DNA of 64,000 nt from Pseudoflavonifractor sp. An85. GTDB taxonomy: Bacteria; Bacillota; Clostridia; Oscillospirales; Oscillospiraceae. The notes under the pieces were generated by a model. The model made no database searches, was not told where the DNA came from, and saw only the letters and a list, made by a program, of their open reading frames with translations. The translations under genes were made by a program, and so were the position numbers. This document shows positions 24,701-33,814 of this stretch, piece after piece. The DNA is taken from NCBI RefSeq assembly GCF_002161235.1, contig NZ_NFHE01000005.1, forward strand, positions 1 through 64,000, written 5' to 3'. Position 1 is the first letter of the stretch; every line of letters begins with the position of its first letter.

Positions 24701-26193
24701 AGGAAATGTGGAAACGGTGGCGCAAGAGGGCGCGCCACGAGAGTTTGGTGCTCAAGGCGGGAGAGGTGCCCTTTTTCCGCAGCCTACAGGCCAAATATGT
24801 GGTCACCTACCTGATGTTGGTGGTGGTCATCGTGCTGGTGCTCAACACCTACCCGCTGCTCATGGCGCAGAATGTGGTGTTTTCCGCCAAGGAGACCTCT
24901 TTGAAGCGGCAGGCCCTCACCATCGCCAACGCTCTGGCGGTGTCTGAGACTCTGACCCAGGAGAGTGTGACCCAGGCCATGGAACTGCTGGACGATATGC
25001 AGGGTACCCGGGTGCTGGTCACCGACGAGTCAGGGCTCATTCTCTACGACAGCTCAGGACTGGAAAACCGCACCGGGGACTACGCCATCATTTCCGAAGT
25101 GGTGGCGGCGCTGCGTGGGTCTGATGTATGCCGTGCGGAGTATCGACAGGGGGCGTTCCGCACCCGTGTGGCGGTGCCTGCGGTGTATCGCGGGGTGACC
25201 CTGGGGGCGGTGTACCTTTATGAATACGACACGGAACAGGCGGAGGTGCTGCTGTCCATTCAGTCCAACCTGCGCTATATCTCCGTGGTCATCTGCGTGG
25301 TGGCGCTGGTGGTCTCGCTGATTTTATCCAAGGCTCTGACCCGTAACACCTCCAAGCTGCTGGGGGGTATTCGCTCGGTACGGGAAGGCGAGTACAGCCA
25401 CCGGGTGCAGGTACAGGGCAAGGATGAGCTGGCCCAGCTGGCCATGGAGTTCAACGAACTCACCAACCGGCTCCAGACCATTGAGGAGGTGCGCCGCCGG
25501 TTTGTCTCGGATGCCTCCCATGAGCTGAAAACGCCTCTGGCCTCCATCCGGTTGTTGGCCGACTCCATTTTGCAAACCGAATCGGTGGATATGGAGACGG
25601 TACGGGAATTTGTCTCGGACATCGGGGAGGAGGCGGACCGTCTGACCCGCATCAGCCAGCGTCTGCTCACTTTGACCAAACTGGACTCCAGCCCCCAACG
25701 GGAGCGGGTGCCAGTGGACGTGGGCGAGCTGGTGGAGAAGGTGGGGCACATGTTGCTGCCCCAGGCCCAGGCGGTGCAGGTGGAGTTGGTGTACCATCTG
25801 CGGCCCTGTTGTGTGGTGATGGCCACCGAGGATGACCTGTACCAAGTGGCCTTTAACTTGATGGAAAATGCGGTGAAGTATAATCTGCCCGGAGGCCGGG
25901 TGGAGGTTTGGGTGTACCGGGAGGACGGACAGATCGTCTTGGCGGTGCAGGATACCGGCGTGGGCATTCCGGAGGAGGATTTGCCCCGAATTTTCGAGCG
26001 ATTTTACCGGGTGGACAAGGCCCGATCCCGGGAAGCGGGAGGCACCGGTCTGGGCCTGTCCATCGCCCGGGATACCGCCCGCCTCCATGGCGGCGATATC
26101 ACCGCCCAGCCTGGAGCCAATGGGGTAGGAGCCCGATTTGTGGCCCGGTTTCCCATGGCGGCCCAAGGAGAGGTGAACCATGAAGAAGTATAA
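24697..26193 (+). CDS. Membrane sensor histidine kinase
   Basis: 498 residues: cytoplasmic N-terminus, membrane helix about 35-55, an extracytoplasmic domain of about 130 residues, a second helix near 190-210, HAMP linker (NTSKLLGGIRSVREGEYSHR), HisKA with phospho-His in SDASHELKTPLASIRLL, and a HATPase domain with N box NLMENAVKYN, DTGVGIPEED and GGTGLGLSI. It is the partner of the response regulator just upstream, which it overlaps by 4 bases. The 3' end overlaps the downstream lipoprotein gene by 14 bases. An upstream GTG at 24688 is an alternative start. Confidence 0.93.
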   Translation: MKEMWKRWRKRARHESLVLKAGEVPFFRSLQAKYVVTYLMLVVVIVLVLNTYPLLMAQNVVFSAKETSLKRQALTIANALAVSETLTQESVTQAMELLDDMQGTRVLVTDESGLILYDSSGLENRTGDYAIISEVVAALRGSDVCRAEYRQGAFRTRVAVPAVYRGVTLGAVYLYEYDTEQAEVLLSIQSNLRYISVVICVVALVVSLILSKALTRNTSKLLGGIRSVREGEYSHRVQVQGKDELAQLAMEFNELTNRLQTIEEVRRRFVSDASHELKTPLASIRLLADSILQTESVDMETVREFVSDIGEEADRLTRISQRLLTLTKLDSSPQRERVPVDVGELVEKVGHMLLPQAQAVQVELVYHLRPCCVVMATEDDLYQVAFNLMENAVKYNLPGGRVEVWVYREDGQIVLAVQDTGVGIPEEDLPRIFERFYRVDKARSREAGGTGLGLSIARDTARLHGGDITAQPGANGVGARFVARFPMAAQGEVNHEEV

Positions 26194-27091
26194 AGCATTG
26201 GCCTGCGGAGTAGCCCTGGCGCTGCTTTTGCCCACGGCAGGCTGCTCCAGCCGCCAGACCGAGGAAGAGGCCAGCCTGTGGTACCCCACCGACCTGGAGA
26301 ACTGGGACAACGCCACCACTGCCTTGGATGCCATTTCCTATACCGGCGAGATGACGGTGTCGGGGCTGATGACGGCGCTGCTGGAAGGCCCCCCCGAAGG
26401 GAGCAATTTGCTCTCGCCGTTTCCCGATGGCACCAACTTGCAGCAGTATAAGCAGGAGGGAAAGCGGCTGACGGTGGATCTGTCCTGGGTCTATGGAGAC
26501 CTGGCAGGCATTGAACTTACCTTGGCTGACTACTGCATCACCCTCACCCTCACCCAGCTGGAGGGGGTGGAAGAGGTGTGCATCACCGCCAACGGCAACC
26601 AGCTGCCCTACCGGGAGCGGCAGGTGTTCACCGCCCAGGACGTGATGTTCACCGGGGCGGAGGAGGAGCCGGTGGAAGTGACTGCTGCCCTGCATTTCCG
26701 CAGAAAAGACAGCCAGGAACTGGGCTTTGAGTTCCGGGTGTTCCGGCTCACCGAGAGTGATTCCGTGGCCCAAGTGGTGCTGGAAGCCCTCTTGTCCGGC
26801 CCCCAGGATGAGGGGCTGGAGCGGGTACTGCCTACGGATCTGAAGGTGCTTTCGGTGCGCCAAGAGGGAAAAGTGTGCTATGTGGACTTGTCCGACGCCC
26901 TGTTGCGGAATGTACCCACCGAAGAGTGGGAGCAGCATCTGGTTATTGACTCTCTGGTCAACACCCTGTGCAGCCTGGAGAGCATCGAGCAGGTGCAGCT
27001 GCTGGTGGAGGGGGAGAATCTGGAGTGGTATGGGGATATTCTGGTGGGACAGCCCACCCAATCCCAAGACCCGTCTCCCCAGCCCACGTGA
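26180..27091 (+). CDS. GerMN-domain lipoprotein
   Basis: 303 residues: lipoprotein signal with lipobox PTAGC (lipidated C22), then two GerMN (sporulation/spore germination) repeats, the first around TGEMTVSGLMTALLEGPPEG and the second around DSVAQVVLEALLSGPQDEG. GerMN domains occur in Bacillus GerM and in actinobacterial LpqB. It starts inside the last 14 bases of the histidine kinase gene and so is made with it. By analogy with the MtrAB-LpqB system, where the GerMN lipoprotein tunes the kinase, it may be an accessory envelope sensor; this is inference. Confidence 0.88.
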   Translation: MKKYKALACGVALALLLPTAGCSSRQTEEEASLWYPTDLENWDNATTALDAISYTGEMTVSGLMTALLEGPPEGSNLLSPFPDGTNLQQYKQEGKRLTVDLSWVYGDLAGIELTLADYCITLTLTQLEGVEEVCITANGNQLPYRERQVFTAQDVMFTGAEEEPVEVTAALHFRRKDSQELGFEFRVFRLTESDSVAQVVLEALLSGPQDEGLERVLPTDLKVLSVRQEGKVCYVDLSDALLRNVPTEEWEQHLVIDSLVNTLCSLESIEQVQLLVEGENLEWYGDILVGQPTQSQDPSPQPT

Positions 27092-27092
27092 G

Positions 27093-27121
27093 TTGACAGT
27101 GCCACTTTACTGTGTTAGGAT
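27093..27121 (+). promoter_or_regulatory. Sigma-A promoter of metY
   Basis: -35 TTGACA (27093-27098), 17-bp spacer, -10 TAGGAT (27116-27121), 40 bases before the ATG. No S-box or T-box structure fits in the short leader. Confidence 0.75.
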
Positions 27122-27161
27122 ATCAAAGACTATCCCGAAACTTTGGAAAGGAAGCGTTCCC

Positions 27162-28436
27162 ATGAAATTTGACACCAGCTGTCTCCACGCCGGATACCGG
27201 CCCGCCAACGGAGAACCCCGCAACATTCCCATCATCCAGTCCACCACGTTCCGTTACGAGACCAGCGAGGACATGGGAAAGCTGTTTGACCTGCAGGCCT
27301 CCGGCTATTTCTACACCCGCCTGCAAAACCCCACCAGCGATGCTGTGGCGGCTCGCCTGTGTGAGCTGGAGGGCGGCACCGCTGCCATGCTCCTGGCCTC
27401 GGGCCAGGCGGCTAACTTCTTTGCCGTGTTCAACATCGCTTCTGCCGGCGACCATGTGGTGGCCTCTGCCACCATCTATGGCGGTACTTACAATCTGTTT
27501 GCGGTGACCATGAAGCGCATGGGCATCGACTTCACCTTTGTGGACCCTGACTGCTCCGAGGAGGAGCTGCAGGCCGCCTTCCGTCCCAACACCAAGGCCG
27601 TGTTTGGTGAGACCATCGCCAACCCCTCCCTGGTGGTGTTGGACATTGAGAAGTTCGCCCGGGTGGCCCACAAAAACGGGGTCCCCCTCATTGTGGACAA
27701 CACCTTCGCTACCCCCGCAAACTGCAAGCCCTTCCAGTTTGGGGCCGACATCGTCACCCACTCCACCACCAAGTATCTGGACGGCCACGCCAACGCCGTG
27801 GGCGGCGCCATTGTGGACTCGGGCAACTTTGACTGGGCGGCCCACGCGGATAAGTTCCCCGGCCTCACCACCCCTGATGAGAGCTATCATGGGCTGGTGT
27901 ACACCCAGGCCTTTGGTCAGGGGGGAGCGTACATTACCAAGTGTGTGGTGCAGCTGATGCGGGATTTGGGCTCTACTCCCGCCCCCATGAACTCCTACCT
28001 GCTGGGTGTGGGTATGGAGACCCTGCCTCTGCGTATGGCCAAGCACTGTGCCAACGCCCAGGGTATGGCGGAGTTCCTGTCCAACCATGAGAAGGTGGCT
28101 TGGGTGCGCTATGTGGGCCTGCCCGGCGACCCCTACTATGAACTGGGCCAGAAGTACCTGCCCAACGGCAGCTGCGGCGTGGTCTCCTTTGGCGTCAAGG
28201 GCGGACGGGCTGCCGCTGAAAAGTTTATGGCAGGGCTGAAGCTGTGCTCTATCGCCACCCACGTGGCAGATGCCAAGACCTGTGTACTCCACCCCGCTTC
28301 CTCCACCCATCGCCAGATGAACGACGAGGAGTTGGCGGCTGCCGGTGTGTCCCCCGATCTGGTGCGTCTGTCTGTGGGCATTGAGGATCTGGACGACCTC
28401 ATCGCCGACGTGGAGCAGGCTCTGGCCGGCGTATAA
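27162..28436 (+). CDS. metY: O-acetylhomoserine sulfhydrylase (PLP-dependent)
   Basis: Makes homocysteine from O-acetylhomoserine and sulfide (or a related gamma-replacement), in methionine synthesis. 424 residues, the longer MetY-type size of the Cys/Met metabolism PLP family. Visible motifs: FDTSCLHAGYRP, YFYTRLQNPTSDAVAARLCELE, SGQAANFF, VDNTFATPANCKPFQFGADI, and the PLP Lys K204 in HSTTKYLDGH. ATG 27162 follows AAAGGAAG. The frame is open far upstream across the previous gene, but the promoter at 27093-27121 rules those starts out. The nucleotidyltransferase gene follows 23 bases after the stop. Confidence 0.93.
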   Translation: MKFDTSCLHAGYRPANGEPRNIPIIQSTTFRYETSEDMGKLFDLQASGYFYTRLQNPTSDAVAARLCELEGGTAAMLLASGQAANFFAVFNIASAGDHVVASATIYGGTYNLFAVTMKRMGIDFTFVDPDCSEEELQAAFRPNTKAVFGETIANPSLVVLDIEKFARVAHKNGVPLIVDNTFATPANCKPFQFGADIVTHSTTKYLDGHANAVGGAIVDSGNFDWAAHADKFPGLTTPDESYHGLVYTQAFGQGGAYITKCVVQLMRDLGSTPAPMNSYLLGVGMETLPLRMAKHCANAQGMAEFLSNHEKVAWVRYVGLPGDPYYELGQKYLPNGSCGVVSFGVKGGRAAAEKFMAGLKLCSIATHVADAKTCVLHPASSTHRQMNDEELAAAGVSPDLVRLSVGIEDLDDLIADVEQALAGV

Positions 28437-28459
28437 GAAGAGAAAGGAATGTGATTCCC

Positions 28460-29200
28460 ATGGCTGAAAAGATTCAAGCAGTGGTTCTGGCAGCAGGGAA
28501 GGGTACCCGTCTGCAAACCGAGGGCATCGACCTGCCCAAGGTGTTGCGTGAGGCGGATGGAAAGCCTTTGCTGCACTATGTGTTGAAATCCCTGGATTTT
28601 CTCCCCAAAGAGGACACCATTTTGGTGGTGGGCTGGATGGGGGATAAGGTACGTGCCCGTTTCCCCGACTACCCCAGCGTGGAGCAGGAGGTGCTCAACG
28701 GCACCGGCGGGGCCGTGCGCTATGCCGCCCCTCTGCTCACCGATCCCGACAGCCATGTGCTCATCTGCTGTGGAGACACTCCTTTGATGCAGAAAGAGAC
28801 CTTCCAGAGCCTCATCCGTACCCACCTGGATAGCGGCTGCGCCTGTACCATGCTCTCCGCCCACTTGGACGAGGGTGGCAACTACGGCCGCATCATCCGG
28901 GACGAGGACGGCAACTTTGCCGCCATTGTGGAGGCCAAGGACTGCACCCCCGAGCAGGCCGCCATCACCGAGGTGAACGTGGCCACCTACGTCTTCCGGG
29001 TGGGAAATCTGCTGGCTTGGCTGGATAAGCTGACCACTGACAACGCCCAAGGCGAGTATTACCTCACCGACGTGCCTGCCCTCATTGCCAAGGCCGGGGG
29101 CAAGGTGGCTCTGTGCGACACCTGTTCCCCCATGGAAATGCTGGGTGTGAACACCGTGGAGCAGCTGCAGCAGGTGGAGGACGTGCTGCGTCAACGCTAA
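28460..29200 (+). CDS. Sugar nucleotidyltransferase, GlmU N-terminal-domain-like
   Basis: 246 residues. The N-terminal LAAGKGTRLQTEGIDLPKVL signature and NGTGGAVRYAAPLL, CCGDTPLM and GEYYLTDVPALI are those of the pyrophosphorylase half of GlmU (UDP-GlcNAc pyrophosphorylase). The left-handed beta-helix acetyltransferase half is absent and nothing downstream supplies it, so this is a stand-alone nucleotidyltransferase, not GlmU. Substrate unknown. ATG 28460 has AAGGA 11 bases upstream; GTG 28451 is an alternative closer to that site. It is probably co-transcribed with metY and ends at a terminator. Confidence 0.85.
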   Translation: MAEKIQAVVLAAGKGTRLQTEGIDLPKVLREADGKPLLHYVLKSLDFLPKEDTILVVGWMGDKVRARFPDYPSVEQEVLNGTGGAVRYAAPLLTDPDSHVLICCGDTPLMQKETFQSLIRTHLDSGCACTMLSAHLDEGGNYGRIIRDEDGNFAAIVEAKDCTPEQAAITEVNVATYVFRVGNLLAWLDKLTTDNAQGEYYLTDVPALIAKAGGKVALCDTCSPMEMLGVNTVEQLQQVEDVLRQR

Positions 29201-29226
29201 GACGTTTTGGAACAAGGAAAAGGAAA

Positions 29227-29255
29227 GCGGAGCCATTAAAGTGGCTCCGCTTTTT
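29227..29255 (+). terminator. Intrinsic terminator after the nucleotidyltransferase gene
   Basis: 9-bp GC-rich stem (29227-29235 with 29242-29250, 6-nt loop) followed by TTTTT. Confidence 0.88.
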
Positions 29256-29284
29256 GTATAGTCCTATAAACGGGACTTCGTTTG

Positions 29285-29293
29285 TGGTATACT
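29285..29293 (+). promoter_or_regulatory. Extended -10 promoter of the WYL regulator gene
   Basis: TGG-TATACT (29285-29293) is an extended -10 element; the hexamer 17 bp upstream is a poor -35. It lies 24 bases before the ATG. Confidence 0.6.
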
Positions 29294-29316
29294 ATTCGAG
29301 AAAAGGAGGGGATACT

Positions 29317-30315
29317 ATGCCAAAGGGGAGCAATCAGAAACGGAAACTGATGGTTTTGGCCCGGTTTTTGCTGAAACACAGTGACGAAGAGCATCCCGTC
29401 ACCCTGGGACAGCTCCAGGAGGAACTGGAGCGGTGGAACGCCCCTGCCGAACGCAAGAGCATCTATGACGACATGGAGCAGCTGCGCCAGCTGGGGCTGG
29501 ACGTACAGACCCGGCGGGGAGTGGGCGGCGGCTGGTTTATTGGGGAACGGGAGTTTGAACTGGCGGAGTTGAAGCTGCTGGTGGATGCGGTGCAGTCCAG
29601 CCGTTTTCTCACCCAGAAAAAGAGCAACGCCCTCATTCATAAGCTGGAATCCCTGGCCTCAGTGTACCAGGCCCGGCAGCTGCAACGGCAGGTGTATGTG
29701 GACCGTCGGATCAAGACCATGAACGAGAGCATCTTTTACAATGTGGACCGGCTCCACGGAGCCATTGGAGCCAACCAAGTCATCACCTTTCGCTATTTTG
29801 AGGTCAACATGGCCAAACAGCGGGTGTACCGCCGAGGCGGGGCGCTGTACCGGGTGACCCCGTACGGACTCATCTGGGACAACGAGAATTACTACCTGGC
29901 AGGGTGGGACCACACCAAGGAAGAGGTGCGCCACTACCGGGTGGATAAGATGGCGGAGATCCAGCGAACTGGAGAGCGGGGCAAGGACCGGGAAGGCTGG
30001 GATTTGGAAGGATACACCCGCCGCCACTTTGGCATGTATGCTGGGCGGCCCTGCCAGCTGCGCCTGCGCTGCGCCTCCTCGCTGGCAGGGGTGTTTTTGG
30101 ACCGGTTTGGGCAGGATATTATGCTGGTGCCCCAGGATGAAGAACGTTTTACCGTGACGTTGGACCTGGTGGTCAGCCCGCCCTTCTGGGGGTGGCTGTT
30201 TGGACTGGGGGCGCAGGTAGAGGTGCTCTCGCCCACCTGGGCAGTGGAGGAGTTTCGCCAGCGTCTGGCCCAGGTGCGGGCCATCTACGACATGGCAAAA
30301 ACCCAAGAGGAATGA
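29317..30315 (+). CDS. WYL-domain transcriptional regulator
   Basis: 332 residues: an N-terminal HTH_11/DeoR-like winged helix (LVTLGQ-type region VTLGQLQEELERWNAPAERK, then SIYDDMEQLRQLGLDVQ), a linker, a WYL ligand-binding domain (TPYGLIWDNENYYLAGWD) and a C-terminal WCX-like extension. WYL proteins respond to nucleotides or nucleic-acid ligands and regulate stress or defence genes. ATG 29317 follows AAAGGAGGGG. The frame is open upstream, but those starts precede the promoter and terminator. It is a single-gene unit; its target is unknown, and no defence genes lie nearby. Confidence 0.87.
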   Translation: MPKGSNQKRKLMVLARFLLKHSDEEHPVTLGQLQEELERWNAPAERKSIYDDMEQLRQLGLDVQTRRGVGGGWFIGEREFELAELKLLVDAVQSSRFLTQKKSNALIHKLESLASVYQARQLQRQVYVDRRIKTMNESIFYNVDRLHGAIGANQVITFRYFEVNMAKQRVYRRGGALYRVTPYGLIWDNENYYLAGWDHTKEEVRHYRVDKMAEIQRTGERGKDREGWDLEGYTRRHFGMYAGRPCQLRLRCASSLAGVFLDRFGQDIMLVPQDEERFTVTLDLVVSPPFWGWLFGLGAQVEVLSPTWAVEEFRQRLAQVRAIYDMAKTQEE

Positions 30316-30361
30316 GCCCAAAAATTCAGAGGGTTTTACATGGAAAAAAACCGGGAATGTC

Positions 30362-30390
30362 TTGAGAAAAACAGACCAGAATGGTATAAT
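30362..30390 (+). promoter_or_regulatory. Sigma-A promoter of pyrE-radC
   Basis: -35 TTGAGA (30362-30367), 17-bp spacer ending TGG (extended -10), -10 TATAAT (30385-30390). I see no PyrR-type attenuator in the 41 bases between it and pyrE. Confidence 0.82.
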
Positions 30391-30431
30391 ATAACGATTA
30401 ATGCTTGATGCGGAGAAAGGATGTATGAAAC

Positions 30432-31106
30432 ATGAACTATCGTGAGGAATTCATTCACTTTATGGTGCGCTCTGGGGTGCTGACTTTCGGGGATTTTGTC
30501 ACCAAGTCTGGCCGTAAGACCCCCTATTTTGTCAACACCGGCAACTACAAGACCGGCGCTCAGGCCGCCCGTCTGGGCGACTACTATGCCGCCTGCATCC
30601 AGGAGAACATGCCCGAGGGCATCACCGCCCTCTTTGGCCCTGCCTACAAGGGCATTCCTCTGGCTGTCACCGCCGCCGCCTCTCTGTACCGCAACTATGT
30701 GCGGGACATCCCCTACTGCTTCAACCGCAAGGAGGCCAAGGACCACGGCGAGGGCGGCTCCATGGTGGGTTACAAGCCCCAGGATGGAGACCACATCGCC
30801 ATCATTGAGGACGTGGTTACCGCCGGCACTGCCGTGCGCGAGTCCATCGAGCTGTTCAAGCACGTGGCCGACGTACACATTGACGCTCTGTTCGTCTCCG
30901 TGGACCGTATGGAGCGGGGCACTCGGGATTGCACCACTCTGGACGAGCTGCGTGAGGACTACGGCATCCAGGTCTATCCCATCGTCACCATCCGTGAGGT
31001 GATGGAGTGCCTGCACAACAAGCCTGTGGACGGCAAGGTGTACATCGACGATGCTATGCTGGCTCGCATGGAGGAGTATCTGGCCACCTACGGCGCGAAA
31101 GGCTAA
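30432..31106 (+). CDS. pyrE: Orotate phosphoribosyltransferase
   Basis: Joins orotate and PRPP to make orotidine 5'-phosphate in pyrimidine synthesis. 224 residues; TFGDFVTKSGRKTPYFVNTG and FGPAYKGIPLAVTAAASLY are the family's N-terminal signatures, and the PRPP-binding loop is IAIIEDVVTAGTAVRESIEL. Cytoplasmic dimer in the family. ATG 30432 has AAAGGAT upstream. It stands apart from the rest of the pyr genes and reads straight into radC (4-base gap). Confidence 0.94.
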   Translation: MNYREEFIHFMVRSGVLTFGDFVTKSGRKTPYFVNTGNYKTGAQAARLGDYYAACIQENMPEGITALFGPAYKGIPLAVTAAASLYRNYVRDIPYCFNRKEAKDHGEGGSMVGYKPQDGDHIAIIEDVVTAGTAVRESIELFKHVADVHIDALFVSVDRMERGTRDCTTLDELREDYGIQVYPIVTIREVMECLHNKPVDGKVYIDDAMLARMEEYLATYGAKG

Positions 31107-31110
31107 GAAC

Positions 31111-31818
31111 GTGGCGGACAGTAGTCCCAAAATGAAACCCGGCGGGGTGCATCAAGGGCACCGGCAACGGGTGAAACGGGAATTCATGGCCCGTGGTCTG
31201 GCAGGGATGCCAGACCATCGGGCCTTGGAGTTGTTACTCTTCTATTCCATCCCTCAGGGGGATGTGAACCCGCTGGCCCACGAGCTGGTGGAGCAGTTTG
31301 GCTCTCTGGCCGGGGTGTTCCAGGCCACCCGGGAGCAGCTGCTGGCGGTGAAAGGGGTGGGGGAGAACACCGCTACCCTCATTCAACTCATGCCTGCCTT
31401 GGCGGGACGGTATCTGGAGGAGCGTTCCAGCTTTTCCGGCCAGCTCACCGACAGCTGGCACTTCAAAGAATTGCTCATGCCGCTGTTTTTCGGGGCCCGC
31501 AACGAGATGGTGTACCTCATCTGTATGGACGGCAAGCAAAAGCTCATTGCCTGCCGCAAGCTGGGCGAGGGCGTCCCTGACCGGGTGGACGTCACCGGGC
31601 GACAAGTGGTGGAGGCGGCGCTGGCCTGTGGAGCCACCCGCGTGGCCCTGGCCCACAACCACGTCTCCGGCATTGCCTTGTGTTCGGCCCAGGATATCCA
31701 GACCACCCGATACATGTATCAGTTGTTAAATCAAGTGGGAATTTGCCTGGTGGACCACTTCATTGTGGCTGAGGATGAGATGGTGTCCATGCGGGAGTCC
31801 GGCTATATGAATCTGTAA
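31111..31818 (+). CDS. radC: RadC-family JAB-domain protein
   Basis: 235 residues: an N-terminal helix-hairpin-helix-like region (LAVKGVGENTATLIQLMPAL) and a JAB/MPN metallo-domain with AHNHVSGIALCSAQD, matching H-x-H-x-S-x(n)-D zinc ligands. Despite the name, radC is not a proven repair gene; the molecular role is uncertain. The start is GTG 31111 (AAAGG 9 bases upstream), 4 bases after pyrE; ATG 31132 is an alternative. uvrB follows 24 bases after the stop. Confidence 0.87.
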   Translation: MADSSPKMKPGGVHQGHRQRVKREFMARGLAGMPDHRALELLLFYSIPQGDVNPLAHELVEQFGSLAGVFQATREQLLAVKGVGENTATLIQLMPALAGRYLEERSSFSGQLTDSWHFKELLMPLFFGARNEMVYLICMDGKQKLIACRKLGEGVPDRVDVTGRQVVEAALACGATRVALAHNHVSGIALCSAQDIQTTRYMYQLLNQVGICLVDHFIVAEDEMVSMRESGYMNL

Positions 31819-31842
31819 CCAATCATAGGAGGGAGGTATTTC

Positions 31843-33807
31843 ATGCAACAGCGTTTCCAAGTGGTGTCCGACTACACCCCCAGCGGAGATCAGCCTCAGG
31901 CCATTGAAGCCCTGGCCCAGGGCATTGAGAACGGCCTGGACGAGCAGACCCTGCTGGGTGTCACCGGTTCGGGTAAGACTTTTACCATGGCCAAGGTCAT
32001 TGAGGCGGTGCAACGGCCCACCCTGGTGTTGGCCCACAACAAAATTCTGGCCGCACAGCTGTGTGCGGAGTTCAAGGAGTTTTTCCCCAACAATGCGGTG
32101 GAATACTTCGTCTCCTATTACGACTACTACCAGCCCGAGGCCTATATTCCCCACACCGACACCTTCATTGAGAAGGATTCGGCCATCAACGAGGAAATTG
32201 ACCGCCTGCGCCTGTCTGCCACCGCCTCGCTGTTGGAGCGGCGGGATGTGATCGTGGTATCTTCCGTATCCTGCATTTACGGCTTGGGCGAGCCGGAGGA
32301 CTTTGCCAAAATGATGGTCTCTCTGCGAGTGGGAATGGAGATTCCCATTCCGGAGCTTTTGAAGCGGCTGGTGGCCATCCGCTATGAGCGCAACGACATT
32401 GCCTTTGAGCGCAACATGTTCCGGGTGCGGGGGGACACGGTGGAGATCTGGCCCGCCTACTGGAAGGACACCGCCTTGCGGGTGGAGTTTTTCGGGGATG
32501 AAATTGACCGCATTAGCGAGGTCAACGCCCTCACTGGCTCCATCATCCGGCGGCTGAACAACATCCCTGTGTGGCCTGCCACCCACTACGTCACACCCAA
32601 GGAGAAAATGGACGCCGCCATCCAGGAGATTTACAAGGAGCTGGAGGAGCGGGTGGCCCAGTTTGAGGCCGAGGGGAAGCTCATTGAGGCTCAGCGTATC
32701 AAGCAGCGCACCATGTACGACATTGAGATGATGCAGGAGATTGGATACTGCTCCGGCATCGAGAACTATTCCAGAGTGATTGAGGGCCGTCCCGTGGGGT
32801 CCCCGCCTCACACCTTGCTGGACTATTTTCCCAAGGATTTCGTGCTCTTCATTGACGAGAGCCACGTGACTCTGCCCCAGGTGCGGGCTATGTATAACGG
32901 CGACCGGGCCAGAAAGACCTCTCTGGTGGACTACGGCTTTCGGTTGCCCTGTGCCTATGACAACCGCCCCTTAAAGTTTGACGAGTTTGAAAAGCGGCTC
33001 AACCAGGTGGTGTATGTCTCCGCCACCCCTGGCGAGTATGAGCGCACCCGGTCCGGGCAGGTGGTGGAGCAGGTCATCCGTCCCACCGGCTTGTTGGACC
33101 CCCTGGTGGAGGTGCGGCCCATCGAAGGACAGATGGACGACCTCATTGGGGAGATCAACCAGCGCACCCAGAAAAACGAGCGGGTTCTTGTGACCACCCT
33201 GACCAAGAAAATGGCGGAGACCTTGACGGATTATCTGAAAAATGCTGGAATTCGGGTGCGGTATATGCACCACGATATCGACACCATGGAACGTATGGAA
33301 ATCGTGCGGGACCTGCGCCTGGGCGAGTTCGACGTGCTGGTGGGCATCAACCTGCTGCGTGAGGGTTTGGACCTGCCCGAGGTGTCTCTGGTGGCCATTT
33401 TGGATGCGGACAAGGAGGGTTTCCTGCGTTCCGAGACCGCCCTCATCCAGACCATTGGCCGTGCGGCTCGAAACGCCCAGGGCCGGGTCATTTTGTATGC
33501 CGACACCATTACCCCGTCCATGGCCCGCGCCATGGCGGAGACGGAGCGCCGCCGCTCCATCCAGGACGCCTTTAACCAGGAACACGGCATTGTGCCCAAG
33601 ACGGTGCAGAAGTCCGTGCGAGAGCTGGTGAGCGTGGCCCAGGAGGCGGAGGAGACCACCAAGCGGGCCAAGAAGATGACGGATGCGGAGCGCAAGGCCA
33701 CCATTGCCCGACTGGAAAAGGAAATGAAAGAAGCGGCTCGTATGCTGGAGTTCGAGCTGGCTGCCCAGCTGCGCGATCAGATTATCCGTCTGAAAGAAAA
33801 GGACTGA
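31843..33807 (+). CDS. uvrB: UvrABC excinuclease subunit B
   Basis: DNA helicase-like damage-verification subunit of nucleotide excision repair. 654 residues: Walker [10 protein letters not shown] near residue 45, the beta-hairpin [10 protein letters not shown] that clamps damaged [54 protein letters not shown], and a C-terminal UVR (UvrC-binding) helix pair. Length is normal. ATG 31843 follows GGAGGGAGG. It is in one direction with ybaK, an oxidoreductase and uvrA, so uvrB and uvrA lie in one co-directional run with two unrelated genes between them; uvrC is not present. Confidence 0.96.
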   Translation: MQQRFQVVSDYTPSGDQPQAIEALAQGIENGLDEQTLLGVTGSGKTFTMAKVIEAVQRPTLVLAHNKILAAQLCAEFKEFFPNNAVEYFVSYYDYYQPEAYIPHTDTFIEKDSAINEEIDRLRLSATASLLERRDVIVVSSVSCIYGLGEPEDFAKMMVSLRVGMEIPIPELLKRLVAIRYERNDIAFERNMFRVRGDTVEIWPAYWKDTALRVEFFGDEIDRISEVNALTGSIIRRLNNIPVWPATHYVTPKEKMDAAIQEIYKELEERVAQFEAEGKLIEAQRIKQRTMYDIEMMQEIGYCSGIENYSRVIEGRPVGSPPHTLLDYFPKDFVLFIDESHVTLPQVRAMYNGDRARKTSLVDYGFRLPCAYDNRPLKFDEFEKRLNQVVYVSATPGEYERTRSGQVVEQVIRPTGLLDPLVEVRPIEGQMDDLIGEINQRTQKNERVLVTTLTKKMAETLTDYLKNAGIRVRYMHHDIDTMERMEIVRDLRLGEFDVLVGINLLREGLDLPEVSLVAILDADKEGFLRSETALIQTIGRAARNAQGRVILYADTITPSMARAMAETERRRSIQDAFNQEHGIVPKTVQKSVRELVSVAQEAEETTKRAKKMTDAERKATIARLEKEMKEAARMLEFELAAQLRDQIIRLKEKD

Positions 33808-33814
33808 ACAGACC

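Noticed and set aside
28460-29200. GlmU
   Set aside because: Only the pyrophosphorylase-type half is present; the acetyltransferase beta-helix is missing and no frameshifted remnant follows.
29317-30315. WYL regulator as a marker of a phage-defence island
   Set aside because: Neighbours are a nucleotidyltransferase and pyrE-radC-uvrB; no nuclease, restriction, CBASS or toxin-antitoxin gene is nearby.
31111-31818. radC as a sign of an integrated mobile element
   Set aside because: JAB-type RadC is often carried by mobile elements, but here it is the conserved chromosomal full-length form in a housekeeping run, with no integrase or attachment repeats.
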